64,000 nt of DNA from Sphingomonas sp. OV641 (GTDB taxonomy: Bacteria > Pseudomonadota > Alphaproteobacteria > Sphingomonadales > Sphingomonadaceae), in the NCBI RefSeq assembly GCF_900109205.1, contig NZ_FNZB01000001.1:1674001-1738000 (forward strand). The letters run 5' to 3'. Made by a program: the position numbers and the translations under genes. Positions 32,021 to 43,523 of this stretch are shown here, in pieces. The notes under the pieces were generated by a model that had not been told where the DNA came from, made no database searches, and saw only the letters and a program-made list of their open reading frames with translations. How positions within the stretch are numbered: position 1 is the first letter of the stretch; the number at the start of each line of letters is the position of its first letter.

Positions 32021-33905
32021 CCCCCGCCTTCCTCGACGAGCTCCGCGCGCGCACGTCGCTCAGCACGCTGATCGGCAAGACTACCAAGCTCACCAAGGCC
32101 GGGCGCGAGTATAAGGGCTGCTGCCCGTTCCATAACGAGAAGACCCCGTCGTTCTACGTCAACGACGACAAGGGCTTCTACCATTGCTTCGGCTGCTCGG
32201 CGCATGGCGACGCGATCCGCTGGATGACCGATCAGCGCGGTCTGCCGTTCATCGATGCGGTGAAGGAACTGGCGCAGGCCGCTGGCATGGAGATGCCCGC
32301 GCAGGACAGGCGCGCCGCCGAGCGGGCGGAGCGGGCGCAGTCGCTGCATGATGTGATGGCGGCGGCGGCCGATTGGTTTCGCCAGCAGCTCGACGGACTC
32401 GAAGGCGCGCCCGCGCGCGACCTGCTGGAGCGGCGCGGTATCTCCGACGCGACGAAACGCAATTTCGGCTTCGGCTTCGCCCCCGACGCCCGCGGCAAGC
32501 TGCGCACCGCGCTCAAGCAGTTCGGCGATGCCATGCTGATCGAGGCCGGGCTGCTCATCAGTGTCGAAGGCAAGGAGCCGTATGATCGCTTTCGCGGCCG
32601 CCTGATGATCCCGATCCGCGATGCGCGAGGGCGTGTGATCGCCTTCGGCGGGCGGATCATCGGCGATGGGGAGCCGAAATATCTGAACTCCCCCGACACC
32701 CCGCTCTTCGACAAGGGACGGACGCTCTACAACCTCGATCGCGCCCTGCCTGCCGCGCGCAAGGCCGACCGGGTGTTCGTGGTCGAGGGGTATATGGATG
32801 CGATCGCCCTGGCACAGGCGGGGATCGGCGAAGTGGTCGCGCCGCTCGGCACCGCGCTGACCGAGCATCAGCTTGAACGACTGTGGCGGATCGCCGACGT
32901 GCCGACCCTTTGCCTGGACGGCGACAATGCCGGACAGAAGGCGGCGATGCGGGCGGCTCACCGGGCCCTGCCGTTGCTCGCGCCCGGCCGCAGCCTGCAA
33001 TTCGTGACCTTACCCGACGGGCAGGATCCGGACGACCTGATCCGGGCAAAGGGCGCGGGCGCCCTCGAGGCGCTCGTCCGGGAGGCGTCGCCGCTGGTCG
33101 ATCGCCTGTGGGCGCACGAGCTCGCCGCAGAACCGCTCACCACGCCCGAGCAGCGCGCCGGCTTTCGCGCGCGCATGGGTGAGCTTGCCAAGACGATCGG
33201 CGATCCGGTGGTGCGATCGGAATATCACGCCGAATTTCGCCGCCGATATGACGAACAATTCGGCAATCAGCGCCGTCCTTTCGAGCGCGGCCGCTCCTTC
33301 GAGCCGCGCCAGCCGTTCGTGCCGCGCCGCCCGGGGCAGAAATGGACGCCGCCTCCCGCCCCCGTCACCGAAGATGCCAAGGCGCTCCATGCTGCCGGCA
33401 ATATCGATCGTGTTCTCGCCAAGGCCGTTCTGGCTGGGCTGATCCGCCACCCCGTGGAGATTGCCCGCCATATGGAGGTGCTGGGATCGCTTCGCATGGC
33501 GGACGGCGCACTTGGACGGCTGTTCGAAGCTGTGGTCGATGTCGCCTTGGAGGATCGGGAGCTTGATAGCAGCCGCCTTGTCACCATATTGGCCGACAGT
33601 GGCTTCGAGGCGGTCGCTCGCGACCTGCTGAGAGCAGATAGAATGCCCTATTCCTTCACGCAGCCGACGGGGGATGTGACGCGCGCCAGGGAAGACCTTG
33701 ACGAAGCGATCGCGATCCTTGTCGCCCGGCCTGAGGTGGATGCGGCACTGGCTGATGCAACGTCCGCCATGCAGGCGCGCTTCACTGACGAGGCGTTTGA
33801 ACGGCAGGTGGCGTTGTTGAGAGAGAAACAGGCGCTGGAGCTTCGGCTTGCAAATCTCGTTCAGTCGAACGAAGACGCCCGCGCTTTTGATTCCGAGGAC
33901 GATTG

Positions 33906-33906
<1 letters not shown>
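32011..33906 (+). CDS. dnaG: DNA primase DnaG
   Basis: 631 residues; makes RNA primers at the replication fork. CHC2 zinc finger ligands Cys38, His41, Cys59, Cys62; catalytic core with [15 protein letters not shown]; Toprim domain with [11 protein letters not shown] (Glu) and [11 protein letters not shown] (Asp pair). A Pro/Arg/Phe-rich linker (about 425-455, [16 protein letters not shown]) joins the C-terminal helicase-binding part. The stop overlaps rpoD by one base. Confidence 0.96.
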
Positions 33907-35930
<2,024 letters not shown>

Positions 35931-35955
35931 GTCTGCCTCTGAAAGCGTTTAGATA

Positions 35956-35985
35956 GGCGGGAAGAGCAATCTTCCCGCCTTTTTT
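35956..35985 (+). terminator. Rho-independent terminator of dnaG-rpoD
   Basis: Perfect 10-bp stem GGCGGGAAGA (35956-35965) / TCTTCCCGCC (35970-35979) closed by a GCAA tetraloop and followed by six T. It starts 25 bases after the rpoD stop. Confidence 0.93.
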
Positions 35986-36448
35986 CGTCACCGGCGCCGT
36001 CAGCGGATGACCAGGAGTGGCGCCGTCACAAGCGGTTGGCTTGTGGCGCGACGGCTGGAGTGGGAGCTCGCCGCCGCGCCACGTGCACACCGGTTCAGTG
36101 GAGGGGACCATCTCCACTCGAACCGGACCGAACCGTCCAAAGGACGCTTTCGGTGGCAGTGAAAGCGGCGGACCGGCGGGGGACGAGAGCGGGTCGGCGC
36201 GTTCACTGGCAAGGAGAACGGGTAAACCGCTCTCCCATGCAGAATTATTCGTCGCGAAACCTTACGATTTGACGGCGCGGCGGTGCCGGCCAATATCAGC
36301 AAATACGTAAAACTTAGTCAGCGAAGTATCTCGGCGCTGACGAGATATCTGCACCGTTTTGGCAGCGATCTCGCATTTACGTTCCCTGCTCATGCCAATT
36401 CGGCATGATCTACTTGTCCGGCACGATTCGGTCCCACAATCTGTAACC
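35986..36448. other. Structured non-coding gap after rpoD
   Basis: 463 bases without a credible gene. Contains a 13-bp hairpin with one bulged base (36091-36103 with 36112-36125, 8-base loop), a weaker hairpin at 36213-36235, then an A/T-richer part (36240-36390) with palindromes close to the PAS gene. Frames across the GC-rich part are Arg/Pro-rich shadows. A small RNA is possible but unproven. Confidence 0.5.
36327..36408 (+). promoter_or_regulatory. Two operator-like palindromes above the PAS regulator
   Basis: TATCTCG (36327-36333) / CGAGATA (36341-36347) with a 7-base centre, and TCATGCC (36390-36396) / GGCATGA (36402-36408) with a 5-base centre. ACGTAAA (36305) and TTTACGT (36376) form a wider pair. 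They lie 40-120 bases before the likely start codon, as expected for binding sites of a dimeric regulator. Confidence 0.4.
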
Positions 36449-37336
36449 ATGGCCAAACACGCTTCTCAAACCGCCGGGATCGAACAGCAGGTGACGGCGT
36501 CGGATCTCGTCCGCCACTTCGGGATCTGGCAGGATCGGGCGACGCGCGCGCCTGTATACATCCTTCACCGTGGACGGCCACGACTGGTCCTGACCTCGCT
36601 GGACGTCATGGATGCGCTATGTGCGCCCCATACCAGCAAGCCTGTCAACGGCAGCCACCTCAAGACGTTGCTGGAAGCCGTTGCCGAGATGATCGTCCTG
36701 CTTGGGCCGGATTACAATGTGGTCGGCGCCAGTCGCGGTGCCCGCGGGTATTTCGGTGACTTGGTGGAGAATGGCGCACCGTTGACCGGCCTGTGCGCGC
36801 CTTCCGACGAGGCACTGCATACGGCCGTGATGCGTGTTTCCGAGTCTGGCCTGTCCGAAACGGTCGAATGTCGCTCCGCCCGATTTCCCGATCGCCTGTT
36901 GGCCTTCACCATCAACAGCGGCCCCGGCGGCAGCGTTCTGCAGGTTCAGGACGCGACGGCGCTGGAGGAGCGCCAGCATTGGCGCGACCGGCACGAGTCC
37001 CTCTTCCGGGCCAGCGAGGCTGCCGGGGGTGCGGCGGCGATCGTCAACCTGCGTGGCCGCATCGATTATGCCTCACCAAAGCTGGCGTCCCTCACCGGCG
37101 CAACCGTGGAGGCGCTAACGGCAGCCCGCCTCGTCTCGCTCGTCACCGTGGGAGATCGCAGCCGGCTGGGCGATGCGTTTGAGGCGGCGATCGATCAGCG
37201 ATCACCGCAATCGCTGGAGGGCTCCGTCCTTGTCGGCGGTGCCGCCTTGCGCCGTGTCATGATCGGCCTAGCGCCGCTGCTCAGCGCCGGCCATGTCGTG
37301 GGGGTGACGGTCGTGATGAACGCCTCGGAAGCTTAA
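36449..37336 (+). CDS. PAS-like regulator with Phd/YefM-like N-terminus
   Basis: 295 residues. Residues about 12-60 (VTASDLVRHFGIWQDRAT ... PVYILHRGRPRLVLTSLD) resemble the Phd/YefM antitoxin-type fold, where a short helix precedes beta strands ending in a GRPR-VL motif. Two PAS-like segments follow: about 72-165 (LLEAVAEMIVLLGPDYNVVGASRGARGYF) and 185-290 (AIVNLRGRIDYASPKLASLTG). No kinase, GGDEF, EAL or toxin partner is visible. Start is uncertain: ATG 36449 is used, but ATG 36392 is possible; neither has a strong ribosome-binding site. Confidence 0.6.
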   Translation: MAKHASQTAGIEQQVTASDLVRHFGIWQDRATRAPVYILHRGRPRLVLTSLDVMDALCAPHTSKPVNGSHLKTLLEAVAEMIVLLGPDYNVVGASRGARGYFGDLVENGAPLTGLCAPSDEALHTAVMRVSESGLSETVECRSARFPDRLLAFTINSGPGGSVLQVQDATALEERQHWRDRHESLFRASEAAGGAAAIVNLRGRIDYASPKLASLTGATVEALTAARLVSLVTVGDRSRLGDAFEAAIDQRSPQSLEGSVLVGGAALRRVMIGLAPLLSAGHVVGVTVVMNASEA

Positions 37337-37397
37337 TGAGCTGTTAACCTTGTTGTGACACCCACCGGTCCGGACTTCACCGGGAGGGCAATGAAGC

Positions 37398-38051
37398 GTG
37401 GCGTCGAATGCGGGAGTTGAAGGCAATCGCTGGTCGCTCGATCAAATCGTGGATCGAGAAGGAACGCTGTCCTGCAATCATGCCGTTGCGATCTGCACCT
37501 CTAGCGTCGCGACGCGGGATCTTGCGGATGCCGTCCATGCCTTGTGCCAGCTTCACGGATCTCCGCCGGGGATTGTCGAGCTGGCGTCGCGGGCGGACAG
37601 CGCAGCTTCGGCTATCCCCTGGCTGGCGGAGGCTGCGGCCGTTTTGGACCAGGAACGCAACCTTCTGATCACCCTTACGGCCGCAGTGGGGCCGATCCCG
37701 TCCACGCCGCGTCATGCGCAATCGGAAGCGGCGATCAGCGCACAGCGTCACGCCCTGGGCATATTGGCGCAATCGAGCCGTGCGGGCTGCGCAATCGGAG
37801 CCGCATTGGCTCTGCTTCTGGAATGGCATGCAATCCGGCAGATATTGGCGGCCGCGGCCCGGCGGACCGGCGTCGCTCTGTTGCCGCACAACCTGCCCAC
37901 CCGTGACGCGCTTGTCGTCGCTGCACAGAGCATCGCCACCAATCCTGCGCACGGTCGTGCGCTCGCCTTTGGCGCCGAGCAACTCGCGCTGCAGCATCAT
38001 GGGCTCTGGCAATTGCTTGCGGCCCGTGCGGAGGCACGCAACGCGCTTTGA
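37398..38051 (+). CDS. Hypothetical protein, helical, unknown function
   Basis: 217 residues, no recognised domain. Mostly helical and Ala-rich; many of its residues fall in amphipathic helices such as SAASAIPWLAEAAAVLDQERNLL and ALALLLEWHAIRQIL. No signal peptide or clear membrane span. GTG start at 37398 is supported by GGGAGGG nine bases upstream. The stop is 83 bases before the MoxR gene, so the two may be co-transcribed. Confidence 0.65.
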   Translation: MASNAGVEGNRWSLDQIVDREGTLSCNHAVAICTSSVATRDLADAVHALCQLHGSPPGIVELASRADSAASAIPWLAEAAAVLDQERNLLITLTAAVGPIPSTPRHAQSEAAISAQRHALGILAQSSRAGCAIGAALALLLEWHAIRQILAAAARRTGVALLPHNLPTRDALVVAAQSIATNPAHGRALAFGAEQLALQHHGLWQLLAARAEARNAL

Positions 38052-38134
38052 TAGCGTTCGACGGCAAGCTGCTTGCACCTGCCGAAATTTTCCCGCATCC
38101 CAAACCGGATATTCGAACGAGACGGGATGAGGGC

Positions 38135-38989
38135 ATGAAGCGTTTCGAAGGCACGCAGAGCTATGTCGCGACTGACGATCTGAAGGTCGCGGTAAATGCC
38201 GCCGTCATGCTGCGACGGCCGCTGCTGGTGAAGGGCGAGCCGGGCACGGGCAAGACCGTACTCGCTTACGAAATCGCCAAGGCGACCGGCGCGCCGCTGA
38301 TCGAGTGGAACGTGAAGTCCACCACCAAGGCACAGCAGGGCCTGTACGAATATGATGCTGTCGCCCGTCTGCGTGACGGTCAGCTCGGCGACGAGCGCGT
38401 TCACGACATCTCCAACTACATTCGGAAGGGCAAGTTGTGGGAAGCGTTCACCGCGCCGCAGCTTCCCGTCCTGCTGATCGACGAAATCGACAAGGCCGAT
38501 ATCGAATTCCCAAACGACCTGTTGCAAGAACTCGATCGCATGGAATTCCACGTCTACGAGACGAAGGAGACCGTGCGAGCCGCCGAGCGGCCGATCGTTG
38601 TCATTACCTCGAACAACGAAAAGGAGCTTCCCGACGCTTTCCTGCGCCGTTGCTTCTTCCACTATATCAAGTTCCCGGATCGCGAGACGATGCAGGCCAT
38701 CGTCGATGTCCACTTCCCCGGGATCCAGCGCATGCTCGTAAGCAAGGCGATGGATATCTTCTACGAGGTTCGGGACGTGCCGGGGCTGAAGAAGAAGCCG
38801 TCGACCAGTGAGCTGCTCGACTGGCTGAAGCTGCTCCTGCACGAGGATATGCCGCTTGAGGTGCTGCAGAATCGCGATCCGACGAAGGCAATTCCGCCGC
38901 TGCATGGCGCGCTGCTGAAGAATGAGCAGGACGTGATGCTGTTCGAACGGCTCGCATTCATGGCCAAGCGACAGGCGAACAAGGGCTGA
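38135..38989 (+). CDS. MoxR-family AAA+ ATPase
   Basis: 284 residues. Walker A GEPGTGKT at 34-41, Walker B LLIDEIDKAD near 113-122, sensor 1 VVITSNNEKELP, arginine finger FLRRCFFHY. MoxR ATPases act as chaperones that activate metal or secreted enzyme complexes, usually with a VWA-domain protein encoded next door; none follows here. ATG at 38135 starts the conserved MKRFEGTQSYVATDDL; a longer TTG frame is less likely. Confidence 0.9.
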   Translation: MKRFEGTQSYVATDDLKVAVNAAVMLRRPLLVKGEPGTGKTVLAYEIAKATGAPLIEWNVKSTTKAQQGLYEYDAVARLRDGQLGDERVHDISNYIRKGKLWEAFTAPQLPVLLIDEIDKADIEFPNDLLQELDRMEFHVYETKETVRAAERPIVVITSNNEKELPDAFLRRCFFHYIKFPDRETMQAIVDVHFPGIQRMLVSKAMDIFYEVRDVPGLKKKPSTSELLDWLKLLLHEDMPLEVLQNRDPTKAIPPLHGALLKNEQDVMLFERLAFMAKRQANKG

Positions 38990-39049
38990 GCCGCTGCGCC
39001 GATGATCGCTAGGGCTCTGCCGCTGCGATCATCGGTGATCACATAGGCA

Positions 39050-40312
39050 ATGGGTGGCGGGCGCCATTCCTGCCCGCCTCGAACTTTCCTATGGTGGTCG
39101 CCACTCGCGCCGCTACACAAGCCTGTGTTTCTGGCCTTGCTCCTTGCCGCTGCCACCGCCGCAGCGCCCCTGCCCCCCATCTCGCCCGCCGCGCAGCCGC
39201 GGGGGAGCTCGGCGCTGGCGCCGGATGCCGAAAGCCGCTGGGTTCCCTTCGATCTTACCCCTGGCAACCAGCTGCGCTTTTCCGTCGAGATCGACGGGCG
39301 CGCCGCCACCGCCATCCTTGACACCGGCGTCAGCTATTCGGTGCTGTCGCGCCGCTTTGCGGAACGAGCGGCGCTGAAGGTTACCTCCGGTGGCAGCGCC
39401 ACCGCGATCGGCGGCATCGTGTCGATCGGCTGGACGGCCACGCGGAAGGTAAGCTTCGGTAGCCTGACGCGACAGGGCGGTGGCCTGGCCGTGGCCACCC
39501 TCCCCGCGCTGGCGACCGGTAGCGCGGAGCCGGTCGACCTTCTCGTCGGCCGTGATCTCATCGAGAAATTCGCACTCGATCTCGACTATGCCGGCCGCCG
39601 CTTCCGCCTGTTGCCCAGTGGGCGGATGCCATTCCGCGGGTTCACGGCACCTTTGACGATCTCCCGCGATCGCCTGGTCTATGTCAGCGCGCTCAGCCTT
39701 GGCGCCGCTCATCTTCAGCCGATGATTGTGGATACAGGCGACGGATCATCCGTCACCGTCACCGATGCGGGATGGACAGCGGCGAAGATCGCCGGGGTAC
39801 GCACCACCACCACCATTTCCTTCGGCCTGGGAGGAACGGTCACCAGCACCATTGGGATCGTGCCAACGCTCCGTCTCGGTGAGCTGACGGCGCGCAACGT
39901 GGAGGTGCGGGTAGAGCCCGCCGGGGGTTTTTCCGAGACGATCCAGTCAGCCGGAAGGATCGGATCGGGCTTCCTCCAGAACTATCGCGTGCTTCTGGAT
40001 CCGGCCGCGCGTCGCATGATCCTGGCGCCGGGAGCCACCGCTGATCGGCCGCCCCTGCGCTCCACCAGCGGCTTGCTGGTCGGAATCGATCGTGATCGTC
40101 TGCGCGTCCTCCACGTCATGCGCGGCGGCCCTGCGGAGCGGGATGGCTGGTCGGCGGGGGAGACGATCTGCGCGATCGACGGTCAGCCGATCCCGCGTGA
40201 TTACGCGACCAACCCCCTTGCCACCTGGTCCGCGGGCACACCGGGCCGCATGGTCCGGCTGCGCTTGTGCGATGGCCCGGAGCGGCAACTGACGCTGCAG
40301 CATTTTTACTGA
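39050..40312 (+). CDS. Retropepsin-like aspartyl protease with PDZ-like domain
   Basis: 420 residues. An N-terminal hydrophobic stretch (about 26-40) suggests a signal peptide or anchor. Two aspartyl-protease lobes: ILDTGVSYSVLS with Asp91 and IVDTGDGSSVTV with Asp228. A PDZ-like segment (about 340-410, LRVLHVMRGGPAERDGWSAGETICAIDG) follows. A secreted or periplasmic protease is likely; substrate unknown. ATG at 39050 has a weak ribosome-binding site, and GTG at 39125 is an alternative start. It ends 18 bases from the convergent HlyD gene. Confidence 0.78.
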   Translation: MGGGRHSCPPRTFLWWSPLAPLHKPVFLALLLAAATAAAPLPPISPAAQPRGSSALAPDAESRWVPFDLTPGNQLRFSVEIDGRAATAILDTGVSYSVLSRRFAERAALKVTSGGSATAIGGIVSIGWTATRKVSFGSLTRQGGGLAVATLPALATGSAEPVDLLVGRDLIEKFALDLDYAGRRFRLLPSGRMPFRGFTAPLTISRDRLVYVSALSLGAAHLQPMIVDTGDGSSVTVTDAGWTAAKIAGVRTTTTISFGLGGTVTSTIGIVPTLRLGELTARNVEVRVEPAGGFSETIQSAGRIGSGFLQNYRVLLDPAARRMILAPGATADRPPLRSTSGLLVGIDRDRLRVLHVMRGGPAERDGWSAGETICAIDGQPIPRDYATNPLATWSAGTPGRMVRLRLCDGPERQLTLQHFY

Positions 40313-40330
40313 CCTGGCCGCCGCTCGCCC

Positions 40331-41677
40331 TCACTGGCGAAACGCCCGGTTGAACTGATCGATCAGCGGCTTCACCAGATAGCTCATCAGCGTGCGCCGC
40401 TGGGTCTGCATATAGGTTTCCACCGGCATGCCGGCCTTCAGGGTCAACCCGCCCAGCTTGCGCACCTCGGCTTCCGGCACGCGCAGACGTATCTGATAAA
40501 AGGGCGCACCGGTCCTCTCGTCGCTCTTTCGATCCGCGCCGATGTAGAAAACATGCCCCTTCAGCTCCGGCGTGGTCTGGGCGCTGAATGCGGAAAAGCG
40601 CATCCTTGCCTCCTGCCCGACGTGAAGCTGGTCGATGTCGGTGGGATTCACCGCGACATTCACGATCAACGGCTCGAAATCAGGCACGATCTCCATGATT
40701 GTTTCGGCCGGAGGCACTACGCCGCCGATCGTTTGATAAGCCAGATTGTCGACCACGCCATCATAGGGCGCGCGCAGCAGCGAGCGTTCGGACGCATCGC
40801 TCGCGGCAATGGATCGCACGCGTTGATCGCCAAGCTGCGTCACGACGCCAGCCAGCTCCTGCCCAGCCTGCACGCGGGCGTTGCGTTCCGCCTCGATGGC
40901 CGACTGGCGCAGTTCCGCGATACGGGCTCGCTTTTCCGCGATCCGCGCGCGCAGCGCCGCAATGCTCCCGTTCAGCTCGGCCGCCGTCCGTTCGAGCTGG
41001 TTGACCCGTGCCACCGTGACGAGCTGGCGGGCGTATAGGCCGCGTAGCGCCTCCAGTTCCGGAGTGAGAAAGGTGCGCTGGTTCTCCGCGCCCTGCAGCT
41101 GTGCGCCGGTCGCCGCGACATCCTGCTGCGCCTGATAGATCCTCTCGCGAATGGCGTCCTGCTCCGTCGCGCGAAGCGATCTACGCGCGGCGAACAGACG
41201 ATCGGCCTCCGCCATGGCCATCCGGGCTGAGCCCTCGCCGCTGGCGACAAGCGCCTGCGGATAATGGATCGCCGCGGCTCCGTCGCGCTCCGCGGTCAAG
41301 CGCGCCTGCGCCGCCAGTAATTGCTCCAGCGACTGGCCTAGAGTCGCCGCACTGTCGCCGCTCACGCGATTGTCAAAGCGCATGACCGGCTGGCCCTTGC
41401 GGACCCGGTCCCCCTCTCGGACGTACAATTGCGCGATCACGCCGCCGCTCGGATGCGCCACCCGCTTGACGCTGGATTCAACTGATAGCCGGCCGTTGCC
41501 GATCACGGCCCCGGTCACCCTGATCACCGACGTCATCATTGCGATAATCAGAACCAGCACCAAAATCAGGATCACCGCCTGGCGCAGGCTGCGATCAAGC
41601 GCCCGTTGCGGATCATGCGAAGCAGTCGGTTCGAACAGCGACGATCCGGATAGATCCAGGGCGATTTCTCCTGACAT
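40331..41677 (-). CDS. Type I secretion membrane-fusion protein (HlyD family)
   Basis: 448 residues. One membrane segment at about 32-54, then a lipoyl-like half (GVIAQLYVREGDRVRKGQPVMRFD), a long coiled coil (about 105-280), the second lipoyl half (LLRAPYDGVVDNLAYQTIGGVVPP) and the C-terminal beta barrel with LTLKAGMPVETYMQT. Such adaptors link the inner-membrane ABC exporter to TolC. ATG at 41677 is preferred: GGAG lies 8 bases upstream. The gene starts 6 bases after the degenerate ABC gene. Confidence 0.93.
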   Translation of the reverse strand: MSGEIALDLSGSSLFEPTASHDPQRALDRSLRQAVILILVLVLIIAMMTSVIRVTGAVIGNGRLSVESSVKRVAHPSGGVIAQLYVREGDRVRKGQPVMRFDNRVSGDSAATLGQSLEQLLAAQARLTAERDGAAAIHYPQALVASGEGSARMAMAEADRLFAARRSLRATEQDAIRERIYQAQQDVAATGAQLQGAENQRTFLTPELEALRGLYARQLVTVARVNQLERTAAELNGSIAALRARIAEKRARIAELRQSAIEAERNARVQAGQELAGVVTQLGDQRVRSIAASDASERSLLRAPYDGVVDNLAYQTIGGVVPPAETIMEIVPDFEPLIVNVAVNPTDIDQLHVGQEARMRFSAFSAQTTPELKGHVFYIGADRKSDERTGAPFYQIRLRVPEAEVRKLGGLTLKAGMPVETYMQTQRRTLMSYLVKPLIDQFNRAFRQ

Positions 41678-41682
41678 GGCCA

Positions 41683-43407
41683 TCACTCCACCAGCGGCGC
41701 ATCGGCCAGCGTTTCCCGGGGCTCGGCAAAGACTGACACGCTCGCCAGGCGTTCCGCCTCGCGCCGCTGTCGCTCGACCATCTTTCCGCGCACCTCTTCC
41801 GTCGTGCCAAATTCGAGCACGCCGCCATGCCGCAAAACAAGAACGTGGCTGGCACTATCGATGATCGACGCCGCATCTCCCGTAACGATCGTCACGGCGC
41901 CTCGCGCCCGCAGGCGGGCGAGGCAGCGGCGCAGTGCGAGATGGCCGTCATTGTCCTGAAAAGAGGCTGGATTATCCAGCAACACGAGAAAGGGCTCGCC
42001 AAACAGCGCGCGCGCCCAAGCGATCCGTTGCTGCAGCGACAGCGCCAGCGGCAGCGCCCCCGGCTCAGCGATCATCGTGTCATAACCATCGGGCAAGCGG
42101 ACGATATCGTCATGCACGCCGGCCACCTGCGCCGCGCGGATGATGGCCTCGCCAGGTTCGGACCCGAAGCCCGAGATGTTCTGCGCGACGGTGCCCCGCA
42201 GCAATCCGGGAAGCTGCGGGAGATAGCCAACATGCTGGCGCAGCGCAGCGCGGTCCCACTGGTTCAACGCCGCACCGTCCAGCCGGACATCGCCGGACGC
42301 ATTGGGGATCTGACCGACTAGCGCTTCCAACAGCGTCGACTTCCCGCCTGCCGCCGGCCCGATCACCGCCACCACATCGCCGGCCGTGGCATTGAACGTC
42401 ACGTCTTGAAGCGTCAGTCGCCGCGTTCCGGCTACCGGCACGGTAAGGCCGCTCACATCAAGCTCTCGCGCCGGTCGGGGCAACGCGACCATGGCGGTGG
42501 CGGCATTGGGTTCCGCCTCCGCCGCGAGCAAAACCTTCCACTCCGGCGCTGCGAACATCAAGGTCGGAAGATGAGCCGCGAGGCGACGCAGCGGCTGAAA
42601 GACAAGACACGTCATCAGCAATGTGACGGCAAGCCCGCCGATGCTCGCGGCGTCGCTGGCAACGATTGACGTTGCCGCCGCCGCCGAACCGGCGAGGGAG
42701 AAGCCGGCCAGAAGATTGATGGCGCCAAGCGCCCGTCCCTCCGCCGCAGCAGTCTCGGCATCTGACAGCGCGACCGTGCGTCGGTGGGAGCTCGCGACCG
42801 CCATCGCCCGCTCGTACAATCCGAGCTGCCCGAGATGTCGGCGATTGGTCGACACGATCAACGCCGCGCCATCGCGCGTACGGCGAGCCACATCGAGCCG
42901 GCCGAAGCGTCTGACGGCATTCGCCTCGATCGACAGGATGGCTAGGCCGAGAACAGCTCCGACCAGCGGGATTGCCGCTATCCAGCCGCCGATCAGGGCC
43001 AGGCCGCCGATCACGAGCGGGATTGCCGCAGCATCGACGAAAGCCGCCGCGCCGCCGCGGAGGAGAGCCTCGCGCAGAGCATCCTGCTCAATGTGGTTCA
43101 GTCGTTCTCCGGCCGCGTCACAGGCCGCGGCCAAGGCCGCGAGCGCCTGTCGTCTTGTCTGCAAGACATACGCGTGACCAATCACGAGCACGCCTGCCAT
43201 GGCCGCCAGCCCCGCCAACGTCTCTCCGCTCCTTCCAGGAAGCGCGACGTCCAGCAGCAGCATCACGTACAGACAATAGCCTGCCAGGATCACCCACATC
43301 GCCAGGGTAAGCAGGGCCACCGACATGGCGGCGGTTCGGCCTGACGCGCGAACGGTCTGGCTGCTCCGGGCGCTTCCGGTCAGGACGGGCTTCAGCAGCC
43401 GCGACAT
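41683..43407 (-). CDS. Type I secretion ABC half-transporter with degenerate ATPase
   Basis: 574 residues: membrane domain with about six helices (36-280), nucleotide-binding domain 315-550. Walker A GPAAGGKST (350-358, Lys356) is intact, but the signature is LSLQQ (456-460) instead of LSGGQ, the Walker B segment is LVLLDNP with Asn479 in place of the catalytic Glu, and the H-loop position (511, TGDAAS) is Asp instead of His. These changes suggest ATP binding without hydrolysis. It probably pairs with the canonical ABC protein encoded at 44237. ATG at 43407 begins the family-like region; longer frame lacks support. Confidence 0.88.
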   Translation of the reverse strand: MSRLLKPVLTGSARSSQTVRASGRTAAMSVALLTLAMWVILAGYCLYVMLLLDVALPGRSGETLAGLAAMAGVLVIGHAYVLQTRRQALAALAAACDAAGERLNHIEQDALREALLRGGAAAFVDAAAIPLVIGGLALIGGWIAAIPLVGAVLGLAILSIEANAVRRFGRLDVARRTRDGAALIVSTNRRHLGQLGLYERAMAVASSHRRTVALSDAETAAAEGRALGAINLLAGFSLAGSAAAATSIVASDAASIGGLAVTLLMTCLVFQPLRRLAAHLPTLMFAAPEWKVLLAAEAEPNAATAMVALPRPARELDVSGLTVPVAGTRRLTLQDVTFNATAGDVVAVIGPAAGGKSTLLEALVGQIPNASGDVRLDGAALNQWDRAALRQHVGYLPQLPGLLRGTVAQNISGFGSEPGEAIIRAAQVAGVHDDIVRLPDGYDTMIAEPGALPLALSLQQRIAWARALFGEPFLVLLDNPASFQDNDGHLALRRCLARLRARGAVTIVTGDAASIIDSASHVLVLRHGGVLEFGTTEEVRGKMVERQRREAERLASVSVFAEPRETLADAPLVE

Positions 43408-43523
43408 GCATGATCCTTCGCTATCCCGCGCCTCAAGATCGGGCTTGGTCGCGGGCTGTGACAATGCGAAGAGGGACGCCACACAAATGCAGCGCCCCTC
43501 CCGCCGGGGGACCTGATTGTGAC

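Noticed and set aside
36213..36235. Rho-independent terminator
   Set aside because: The stem has a mismatch and no T run follows.
38135..40312. Defence system built on the MoxR ATPase and protease
   Set aside because: Large gap in function, no nuclease or VWA gene, and housekeeping-type context; not enough support.
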